From positions 37,817-101,816 of the forward strand of contig JAWXBP010000246.1 in assembly GCA_034440135.1 (NCBI GenBank): a stretch of DNA of 64,000 nt, in the 5' to 3' direction. The DNA comes from Planctomycetia bacterium. Lineage in GTDB: Bacteria; Planctomycetota; Planctomycetia; Pirellulales; JALHLM01. Made by a program: the position numbers and the translations under genes. The notes under the pieces were generated by a model, which saw nothing but the letters and a program-made list of their open reading frames with translations, was not told the origin of the DNA and did no database searches. This document shows, one piece after another, positions 1-8,530 of this stretch (position 1 is the stretch's first letter; every line of letters begins with the position of its first letter).

Positions 1-890
1 TTGTTGAACACGATCAACCGATTCGCCAGCGCGATGATTTCGGCCGTGGATCGGTAGTTGTCTTCCAGCCGCACCACTTTGGCTTCCGGCCAGTCCCGGC
101 GAAAGCGCAGGATGTGCGCCACCTCGGCGCCGCGCCAGCCATAGATCGATTGATCGTCATCGCCCACGACGCACAGATTGCGATGCGCCGACGCCAAGGC
201 CTTGATGATGCGGTATTGCGAGCCGTTCGTATCCTGGTATTCGTCGACCAACAGATGGCGAAATCGCGCCCGCTCCTCGGCCAATGCCTCGGCGTGTTTT
301 TCGAAGAGCTCCTCGGTGCAAAGCAGCAGGTCGTCGAAGTCGAGTGAGCCAGACGCCTTGAGCGCGTTCTGATAACGCCGATACGCGGCCGCCGCGAGGT
401 GTTCCTTGTCAGTCCGCGCGACCGCCGAGGCCTGGGCTGGGCGGACCGACGCCGACTTCCAGCGGCTGATCTGATTCACCAAATCGCCGGGCTTGAGCGT
501 TTCTTGCGCAACGTCGATTTCCTGCAGCGCCGTCCGCGCGACGCTTTCTTGATCGCCCCGATCGCAGATGGAAAACTCCGCCGGATAGCCCAGCCGGGTG
601 ATCTGCCGGCGCAGAATGCGCACGCAGAGCGAGTGGAAGGTGGAAATCTCGGGCTTGGTGGGGCGTCGCTTCCCCAAGAGCGCGCCGGCCCGTTCCTGCA
701 TCTCGCCGGCGGCTTTGTTGGTGAACGTGACGGCCAGAATCCGCTCCGGGGCGACGCCGTGGCGGATCAAATTGGCAATCCGGTACGTCACCACCCGCGT
801 TTTGCCGGTTCCGGCCCCGGCCAGCACCAAGAGCGGCCCGCTGAGCGTTTCCACCGCCTCTTGCTGCGCCGCGTTCAGTCCTTGAGCCAT
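1..890 (-). CDS. UvrD/PcrA-type DNA helicase, N-terminal part (runs off left edge)
   Basis: Superfamily 1A 3'-5' DNA helicase of the UvrD/PcrA family, acting in DNA repair and replication-fork maintenance. Reading from ATG at 890, the protein opens with MAQGLNAAQQEAV (Q motif), then the Walker A GAGTGKTR near residue 25, motif Ia TFTNKAAGEM, the 1B-domain segment LDFDDLLL, Walker B DEYQDTN and motif III VVGDDDQSIYGWRGA. About 296 codons are in the window, so motifs IV-VI lie outside it. The frame is open to base 1, so this is a truncation by the window edge and not a broken gene. Several open frames on the plus strand across it are antisense shadows. UvrD, PcrA and Rep cannot be separated from this part alone. 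Confidence 0.93.
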   Translation of the reverse strand, partial: MAQGLNAAQQEAVETLSGPLLVLAGAGTGKTRVVTYRIANLIRHGVAPERILAVTFTNKAAGEMQERAGALLGKRRPTKPEISTFHSLCVRILRRQITRLGYPAEFSICDRGDQESVARTALQEIDVAQETLKPGDLVNQISRWKSASVRPAQASAVARTDKEHLAAAAYRRYQNALKASGSLDFDDLLLCTEELFEKHAEALAEERARFRHLLVDEYQDTNGSQYRIIKALASAHRNLCVVGDDDQSIYGWRGAEVAHILRFRRDWPEAKVVRLEDNYRSTAEIIALANRLIVFN

Positions 891-1000
891 GGGCGGATGG
901 TAGCTGTCGGCAAGTTGCGTGGAAAGGTGGCGCCGTCGCGGGAGCGAGCCATCCGCCCACTACGTCTCTCCCCCCGGTCGGATGTTGCGTTGGAAAAAGA

Positions 1001-1029
1001 TTGACTTTTGCCCGAGCGACCGCAAGAAT
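1001..1029 (+). promoter_or_regulatory. possible sigma70-type promoter upstream of the astacin-like gene
   Basis: TTGACT at 1001-1006 and AAGAAT at 1024-1029 are separated by 17 bases. The -35 box is good and the -10 box matches 4 of 6 consensus positions. The stretch 891-1196 holds no gene, and I see nothing else in it. Planctomycete promoters are poorly characterised, so this is only a candidate. Confidence 0.25.
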
Positions 1030-1196
1030 GCGCGACAGTTCTGATGCGCCGGTTCTCGGCCATTCAACGTGTTGGGCAAGTCGTCGTTTACTAGTTCAGA
1101 CTTGTGTCCTCCGTGAACGATTCAAATCGTTCCACTTCGATTCCCTGCGTGCGTTGTTAGTGTTTGGCTCTCTCATTTCTTGAAAGGAGCGATTCC

Positions 1197-2282
1197 ATGT
1201 CTATTGGTTGTCGAATCAAGCGGTGGTCGTGCGCCATCCCGCTGCTGTGCGCCGCGGTCGCACTGAGCGCGACGACGCCTGTTGTTGGGCAGGATGAATG
1301 GCTAATCGACGATCTTCCGGATCACATCACGGCGTCGATGGAAGCTCGCGAACGATTGCTGGCGGGCCTGCCGCAAGGTGATACGCCGGGCTTTGAGTTC
1401 TTTGTCAGCGATTTGCAGAAGTGGCTGACGGGTTCCACGGTGACCGTGGCTTTTCTCGGCGGGGACGACGCTCTGCATCGCGACATTGCCGAGGCCACTA
1501 AGCAAATCACCGACGCGGGCAATATCACACTCGACTTCGGATTGAACCCAGCCACGGGCAAGTACCGCACTTGGTCGAGCTCGGACGCGGTCCACAAGGC
1601 CGACATCCGCGTTTCCTTCGATCAAGGCGGTAACTTTTCCTTAGTGGGGCGGGACAGCAACAATCCCTCGATCGGGAATCCCTTGCAAGCGATAGGCGGC
1701 CGCGCGCATCAACGCAGCTTAAATCTGGGCGGTTATGATCAGTTCCGACCAGCGAGTTGGAAGCGAACGACGCGACACGAATTCCTGCATGCGCTGGCGT
1801 TCAATCACGAGCACCAGAGCCCCATCGGCGGCTGCGATGCGCAGTTCCGCTGGGAGAACGACCCTGGTTATGTACCGACAAAGGATGGCAACCAACAATA
1901 CGTCAACGACTCGATGGGCCGCCGTCCTGGGATTTACACGTTCCTTTCTGGCGCTCCCAACTTTTGGCCGAAGGCCAAGGTCGATCACAATCTTCGACAG
2001 GAGCCAGCGGGCAGCGGGTCCGCCGGAACCTTTGATCGGGCTTCGATTATGCTCTATCGCTTTCCGAAGCTGTTTTACGTCTCCGATCCTAACCCATGCG
2101 CGCCGATTTCAGACAGCGAGGATTTGTCCCTGGGCGACATCGCAGGTTTGAAGGAACTTTACCCAAACGCGATGCAGGAAATTCTCGTGCAGAACGAGCG
2201 TGAGCAGCGATTGATGAAGGCGATCACCGAATCGCCTCGCATCAACGAGAACGTGAAGGCGTCGCTGATTGCGCCGCAGTAG
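1197..2282 (+). CDS. secreted astacin-like (M12A-type) zinc metalloprotease
   Basis: Probable exported zinc endopeptidase of 361 residues. The start at ATG 1197 is chosen because GAAAGGAG lies just upstream; a longer frame from 1164 adds 11 residues across that site. The N-terminus has a basic stretch and a hydrophobic core ending near VVGQ, a signal peptide. The zinc signature HEFLHALAFNHE is at residues 194-205, matching HExxHxxxxxHE, where three His bind zinc and Glu is the base. The SIML(Y) segment with Met at about 285 is the Met-turn of metzincins. The family assignment is well supported; the substrate is unknown. It stands alone, with a hairpin and then a convergent gene downstream. 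Confidence 0.8.
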   Translation: MSIGCRIKRWSCAIPLLCAAVALSATTPVVGQDEWLIDDLPDHITASMEARERLLAGLPQGDTPGFEFFVSDLQKWLTGSTVTVAFLGGDDALHRDIAEATKQITDAGNITLDFGLNPATGKYRTWSSSDAVHKADIRVSFDQGGNFSLVGRDSNNPSIGNPLQAIGGRAHQRSLNLGGYDQFRPASWKRTTRHEFLHALAFNHEHQSPIGGCDAQFRWENDPGYVPTKDGNQQYVNDSMGRRPGIYTFLSGAPNFWPKAKVDHNLRQEPAGSGSAGTFDRASIMLYRFPKLFYVSDPNPCAPISDSEDLSLGDIAGLKELYPNAMQEILVQNEREQRLMKAITESPRINENVKASLIAPQ

Positions 2283-2313
2283 TCAAAGTGCGCATGCACT
2301 ATTGCTGCGTCGG

Positions 2314-2339
2314 CGCCGCTGAACCACGGTTTAGCGGCG
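2314..2339. terminator. hairpin between convergent genes
   Basis: CGCCGCTGAACC pairs with GGTTTAGCGGCG, a 12-bp stem (one G-T pair) with a tiny loop, placed between the convergent stop codons at 2282 and 2349. There is no T-run on either strand, so factor-independent termination is uncertain. A bidirectional transcription barrier is plausible. Confidence 0.4.
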
Positions 2340-2348
2340 TCCGGCGAG

Positions 2349-3413
2349 CTATTTCGACTTCAACACCGCCGCCTCGTCAAACACGGCGTGGTTTACCACG
2401 GTTCGCTCGTCGGAAGTGTAGACTAGGTGGATCTTGTCGTCGCGAGATTGGATCGCGTAGGGATATCCAAAATCCCCGGCGCCGAAGACGATGTCGCGGC
2501 TCGCGGCATAGGTCTTGTCGCTGTCGACGGAAATCGCGGCCGTGAGCGGCGTGCGGTCCGACATGCTGTTGTTGTAGGTCAGCAGCAAGTGGCCGTTGCG
2601 CAGCTTAAGAAAATCAATCGCAGCATTGGGATTGGGAAATTCGGAATCGACGCCTTCGGTCCAGGTCTGGCCATTGTCGTGAGATTCGCTGCGGACGATG
2701 TAGCCTTTAGTAGTAGGCAGATAGTCGCCGGCGCGGCGGCAATAAGCGACGAGATGGCCCGGCTCCAACTCGGCGACGCCCGGTTGCAGGTTGCCTTTCG
2801 GCGAGCGAATTCGACCGGTCTCCGTCCATCTTTTGGTCTTCGGATCGCAACGCAAGAACAGCGACGTCGAATCTGCGCCGGTTTTCTCCGGGTCCTCGCC
2901 GGTCTCGTGATAGATTGGCAACAGGTACTCGCCGTTGCTGAGCGCGATCGGACGGTTGCGCACCATCGTGCCCGGTTCGAGCGTGAGTAGCATCGAGTCC
3001 GACCAAGTCTCCGAGCCATCGCGCGAGACTTTGGCTTTGATCCGCGAAGTGGACCAGGTTTCGCCAAAGCGGCAGACGTAGAACAACCAGACGAGGCCAT
3101 CCGGCGCTTGCCACACCACCGCGTTGCCGTCGCCGGTGAAGGGCGTGTCGGCGATCACCTTGGGCGCGGGCCACGATTTATCCCCGGGGCGCTTCCGCGA
3201 GCCGAAGACCGCCGTATCCCCTTGATACTCTCCCTCGCCGCCGTAGTAGACGAGCAAGAGATCGCCATTGGCAAGCTCCTCAATCGCGGCCGGATGCTTA
3301 TAACGCCCCGGCACCTCGGGCCCGAAGACCCGTTCGAAGGTGATGTCGTCCGCGACGGCGACGGCGCCCATCGCCAGCAACAAGAGGATCGCGCGCGGCA
3401 GGTGAAACATCAT
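2349..3413 (-). CDS. secreted sialidase/BNR-repeat family protein
   Basis: Six-bladed beta-propeller of the sialidase (BNR/Asp-box) superfamily, 354 residues from ATG 3413. That start gives MMFHLPRAILLLLAMGAVAVA, a clear signal peptide; an upstream extension to 3515 adds 34 residues of unlikely sequence. Two Asp-boxes are visible, SRDGSETW and SHDNGQTW. Many planctomycete members are annotated exo-alpha-sialidase. They belong to a broad group acting on or binding glycans, and true neuraminidase activity cannot be inferred here. It faces the astacin-like gene convergently and is divergent from the kdp operon. It probably acts outside the cytoplasm in polysaccharide scavenging. Confidence 0.75.
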   Translation of the reverse strand: MMFHLPRAILLLLAMGAVAVADDITFERVFGPEVPGRYKHPAAIEELANGDLLLVYYGGEGEYQGDTAVFGSRKRPGDKSWPAPKVIADTPFTGDGNAVVWQAPDGLVWLFYVCRFGETWSTSRIKAKVSRDGSETWSDSMLLTLEPGTMVRNRPIALSNGEYLLPIYHETGEDPEKTGADSTSLFLRCDPKTKRWTETGRIRSPKGNLQPGVAELEPGHLVAYCRRAGDYLPTTKGYIVRSESHDNGQTWTEGVDSEFPNPNAAIDFLKLRNGHLLLTYNNSMSDRTPLTAAISVDSDKTYAASRDIVFGAGDFGYPYAIQSRDDKIHLVYTSDERTVVNHAVFDEAAVLKSK

Positions 3414-3629
3414 GGCGGGGCTTCCGTCGCAGTGCAGTGGACAATCGATGCTGGACCTACCGTAGTCGCCGCCAGGGGACAGGGCAAGCCGGTCCCGAGG
3501 GCGGGAATCCTCCACAAGGCGGCCGTCTTAATGCAATCTTGATGCGCCCGACCCCGGTTTTGACGTCAACTTTGTGTCGCCGCCGCTAGGATTTCTTCGA
3601 AGAGACAGAAATCCAACCCCGAGGGAGCC

Positions 3630-3713
3630 ATGGAACTCACGGTGTTCTTGACGTTGGGCGTGTTATCGGCGGCGACGGCCGGACTGGTCTGGTTGTGCGA
3701 ACGACTGCGGTGA
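3630..3713 (+). CDS. 27-residue single-span membrane peptide heading the kdp operon
   Basis: A short frame from ATG 3630 to TGA 3711-3713, with GAGGGAG eight bases upstream of the start. The peptide is MELTVFLTLGVLSAATAGLV followed by WLCERLR: one hydrophobic span ending in a basic tail. It lies 35 bases before kdpF and in the same direction. It is not KdpF, which is the next frame. From memory, comparable tiny membrane peptides ending in C-D/E-R-L occur ahead of kdpF in other phyla, so it may be a real accessory subunit of the KdpFABC pump or a regulator. The function is unknown. Confidence 0.55.
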   Translation: MELTVFLTLGVLSAATAGLVWLCERLR

Positions 3714-3748
3714 TCTCCGCCAACGCCTTCCGTGAAAGCAGGGAAAAC

Positions 3749-3841
3749 ATGTCACTCATTTACTCGATCGGCGCACTCGTTTCGGTGGGCTTGATGATTT
3801 ACCTGGCCGTCGCCTTGTTGAAGCCGGAGTGGTACTCATGA
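3749..3841 (+). CDS. kdpF: potassium-transporting ATPase subunit KdpF
   Basis: A 30-residue single-pass membrane peptide with the KdpF ending ALLKPEWYS. KdpF stabilises the KdpABC complex in the membrane. The start at ATG 3749 lies ten bases downstream of a weak purine-rich stretch (AGCAGGGAAAA). The stop codon TGA at 3839-3841 overlaps the kdpA start ATG at 3838 in an ATGA arrangement, so translation is probably coupled. The length fits the family, which is usually 25-30 residues. Confidence 0.85.
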   Translation: MSLIYSIGALVSVGLMIYLAVALLKPEWYS

Positions 3842-5610
3842 CCGCGAACGCCTGGATGCAATTTGCGTTGTTCTTCATGGTGCTGTTGCTGGCGGTGAAA
3901 CCGCTGGGGCTGTACATGGCGCGCGTCTATCAAGGGCGCGTGTTCGGGCCGGGATCGAAACTCGGCAAGTGCGAGGCGTGGCTTTATCGCCTGGCGGGCG
4001 TGAACCCGAGCGAGGAAGTCGACTGGAAACGCTATGCGGTGGATGTGTTGTTGTTCAATCTCGTCGGGCTCCTAGTGATTTACGCGCTGCAGCGATTTCA
4101 AGGCGCGTTGCCGCTGAACCCGCAGGGTCTGCCCGGCGTGGGACCGGATTCGTCGTTCAACACCGCGGTCAGTTTCGCGTCGAACACGAACTGGCAGGGC
4201 TACGGCGGCGAGTCGACGATGAGCTATCTGACCCAGATGCTCGGTCTCGGCGTGCAGAACTTCGTCTCCGCCGCGACCGGCATGGCGGTGCTCGTGGCGT
4301 TCGTGCGCGGGCTGTCGCGCAAATCGGCGGCGACGATCGGCAACTTTTGGGTCGATCTGACGCGCTCGGCGGTTTATATCCTGTTGCCGATGTCGACGGT
4401 GTTGGCCCTCGCGCTGGTCTCGCAAGGCGTCGTGCAGACGTTTGATCCATACAAAGTGGTCTCGGTGGTCGATCCGATCGCGAACGCCGACGGTTTGAGC
4501 GTCACGGAACAAACCTTGCCCTTGGGACCGGCGGCATCGCAGATCGCGATTAAGCAACTCGGCACGAATGGCGGCGGGTTCTTCAATGTCAACTCCGCAC
4601 ATCCCTTCGAGAACCCCACGCCGCTGAGCAATTTCCTGCAAGTGCTGGCGATTTTGCTGATTCCCGCGGCGCTTTGCTTCACGTTCGGAGAACTGATTGG
4701 CGACCGAAGGCAAGGCTGGGCGATTCTGGCGGCGATGCTGGTCATCTTCGTACCGCTGTTGTTCGCCTGCCAACTCTGCGAACAGGCCGGCAATCCCAAA
4801 CTCGCGGCACTCGGCGTCAATCAATCGGCCAGCGCCACGCAGTCTGGCGGCAATCTGGAAGGCAAGGAAACCCGCAACGGCATCGTCAATTCCACGCTCT
4901 GGGCGACGGCCACGACCGCAGCCTCGAACGGCAGCGTGAACTCGATGCATGATTCGTTCACACCGCTCGGCGGGCTCGTGCCGCTGTGGCTGATGCAGTT
5001 GGGCGAAGTCGTGTTCGGCGGCGTCGGCAGCGGGCTGTACGGCATGTTGGCCTTTGCGATCATCGCCGTATTCATCTCCGGCCTGATGGTGGGCCGCACG
5101 CCGGAATATCTCGGCAAGAAGATCGAAGCCTATGAGATGAAAATGGCCTCGCTGGTGGTGCTGATCCCGTGCTTCGTCGTACTGACGGGAACTGCGATCG
5201 CCGTGCTCGGGCCGGGCCTGGAATACCACGCCGCGGATACCGGCGAGTTGAAGGGAAACCTCAACAATTCCGGCGCGCATGGTTTTTCGGAGGTATTGTA
5301 TGCCTTCACGTCGGCCGGCAACAACAACGGCAGCGCGTTCGCCGGCCTGAGCGCGAACGTGCCGTTCTACAACCTGGCATTGGGCACGGCGATGCTGATC
5401 GCCCGGTACTGGCTGATCGTTCCGACGCTCGCCATCGCCGGATCGCTGGCCGCAAAGAAAATCGCGCCGGTCGGGCTCGGCACGTTGCCGACGCACACGC
5501 CGCTGTTCGTGGCGATGCTCGTCGGCGTCGTGGTCATCGTCGGCGCCCTCACGTACGTCCCGGCGCTCGCCCTCGGCCCGATCGTGGAACAATTAATGAT
5601 GACGCAGTGA
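3838..5610 (+). CDS. kdpA: potassium-transporting ATPase subunit KdpA
   Basis: Potassium-binding and translocating channel-like subunit of the high-affinity KdpFABC P-type ATPase, in the inner membrane. It has 590 residues from ATG 3838; the frame opens upstream at GTG 3829, but the ATGA overlap with kdpF decides the start. Selectivity-filter-like segments of the four pseudo-repeats are visible: SFASNTNWQGYGGE, QLGTNGGGFFNVNSAHPFEN, the TTAASNGSVNSMHDS segment and SAGNNNGSAFAGLS. About ten hydrophobic spans are seen. It is followed after about 110 bases by kdpB. The length is slightly above the E. coli protein (557). Long open frames on the opposite strand are shadows of its GC-rich codons. 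Confidence 0.97.
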   Translation: MTANAWMQFALFFMVLLLAVKPLGLYMARVYQGRVFGPGSKLGKCEAWLYRLAGVNPSEEVDWKRYAVDVLLFNLVGLLVIYALQRFQGALPLNPQGLPGVGPDSSFNTAVSFASNTNWQGYGGESTMSYLTQMLGLGVQNFVSAATGMAVLVAFVRGLSRKSAATIGNFWVDLTRSAVYILLPMSTVLALALVSQGVVQTFDPYKVVSVVDPIANADGLSVTEQTLPLGPAASQIAIKQLGTNGGGFFNVNSAHPFENPTPLSNFLQVLAILLIPAALCFTFGELIGDRRQGWAILAAMLVIFVPLLFACQLCEQAGNPKLAALGVNQSASATQSGGNLEGKETRNGIVNSTLWATATTAASNGSVNSMHDSFTPLGGLVPLWLMQLGEVVFGGVGSGLYGMLAFAIIAVFISGLMVGRTPEYLGKKIEAYEMKMASLVVLIPCFVVLTGTAIAVLGPGLEYHAADTGELKGNLNNSGAHGFSEVLYAFTSAGNNNGSAFAGLSANVPFYNLALGTAMLIARYWLIVPTLAIAGSLAAKKIAPVGLGTLPTHTPLFVAMLVGVVVIVGALTYVPALALGPIVEQLMMTQ

Positions 5611-5613
5611 CAG

Positions 5614-5672
5614 GAAGTGATGAGTGCGGAGTGATGAGTTTCAGACAAGTTCCAACTCATCACTCATCACTC
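5614..5672. repeat. imperfect inverted repeat in the kdpA-kdpB gap
   Basis: AGTGATGAGTT at 5630-5640 is repeated inverted as AACTCATCACT at 5654-5664, with further GTGATGAGT/ATCACTC copies on both sides. The transcript would form a hairpin in the 109-base kdpA-kdpB spacer. It could tune downstream expression or be an inert intergenic repeat of the type common in planctomycetes. Confidence 0.5.
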
Positions 5673-5719
5673 GAAACCACAATCGACTCAGCTACTACCA
5701 ACCACCAGCGCATACTCCC

Positions 5720-7792
<2,073 letters not shown>

Positions 7793-7834
7793 AGACTATA
7801 CGAGTCGCTCATCTTTTTCACAAAGTCCATTCCC

Positions 7835-8410
7835 ATGTTTCGCTCAGTACGTACCGCCGTCATCGTCTATTCCGTCCTCACGCTCATCACCGGCGTAGTG
7901 TATCCGCTTGTCATCACCGGCGTTTCCCAAGTGCTGTTTCACGATCAAGCGAACGGCAGCGTCCTGCTGCGCGGCGAGACGGCCGTAGGCTCATCGTTGA
8001 TCGGCCAAGCGTTCGATGACCCGCGTTACTTTTGGGGCCGACCATCGGCCACGAGTCCAGCGTACAACGGCGCCGCATCGTCCGGCAGTAACTTGGGCCC
8101 GACCAACCCGGCGCTGCTCGACGCCGTCGCGGAACGCGTCAGCACCCTTCGCGCCGCACATCCCACCCAGACCGGCGCGATTCCTGGCGATTTGGTCACC
8201 GCCTCGGCTAGCGGACTCGATCCGCACATCAGCCCGGCCGCGGCGCAATTTCAGATCGATCGCGTCGCTACGGCCCGAGGTCTTCCCGTCGATCAAATCA
8301 CGGCCCTTGTCGCCGCTCACACCCAATCGCGCACGTTCGGAATGCTCGGCGAGCCACGCGTCAACGTCCTGGAATTGAATCTGGCCCTGGACACCGTGCA
8401 TCGACCATAG
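7835..8410 (+). CDS. kdpC: potassium-transporting ATPase subunit KdpC
   Basis: Single-span subunit of 191 residues that assembles with KdpA and KdpB and assists potassium transport. The N-terminal hydrophobic segment TAVIVYSVLTLITGVVYPLV is followed by the conserved G(S)xLIGQ-like VGSSLIGQAFDDPRYFWGRPS, the SGSNLGPTNPAL segment, the ASASGLDPHISP segment and the C-terminal LGEPRVNVLELNLAL, all typical of KdpC. It starts at ATG 7835. It is the last structural gene before a 120-base gap carrying two short repeats, after which kdpD begins. Confidence 0.96.
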   Translation: MFRSVRTAVIVYSVLTLITGVVYPLVITGVSQVLFHDQANGSVLLRGETAVGSSLIGQAFDDPRYFWGRPSATSPAYNGAASSGSNLGPTNPALLDAVAERVSTLRAAHPTQTGAIPGDLVTASASGLDPHISPAAAQFQIDRVATARGLPVDQITALVAAHTQSRTFGMLGEPRVNVLELNLALDTVHRP

Positions 8411-8443
8411 TTCTCGCATCTCCTTTCGACCTCCTTTTTCTGC

Positions 8444-8467
8444 GTGTTTCGCGTGTTTCGCGGGCAA
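8444..8467 (+). repeat. GTGTTTCGCGGGCA repeat, copy 1
   Basis: The sequence GTGTTTCGCGTGTTTCGCGG (8444-8463) extends as GCAA. Related copies lie at 41706-41728 (inverted) and 41844-41873. All copies are intergenic. Confidence 0.55.
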
Positions 8468-8480
8468 TAACGCTGTCTCT

Positions 8481-8505
8481 CCGAGGTCACAGACCTCGGC
8501 TACAG
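8481..8505 (+). repeat. CCGAGGTC-ACA-GACCTCGG palindrome, copy 1
   Basis: An 8-bp perfect inverted repeat with a 3-base loop, followed by CTACAG. The same 25 bases recur exactly at 20926-20950. Here it sits 25 bases before the kdpD start, within a possible kdpC-kdpD transcript. Confidence 0.75.
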
Positions 8506-8530
8506 CAGCAAGAGACGCTAAGCTTTACTT

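Noticed and set aside
4072..5592. 506-codon open frame antisense to kdpA
   Set aside because: It mirrors the GC-rich codons of kdpA and is full of Arg, His and Gln; no family is recognisable.
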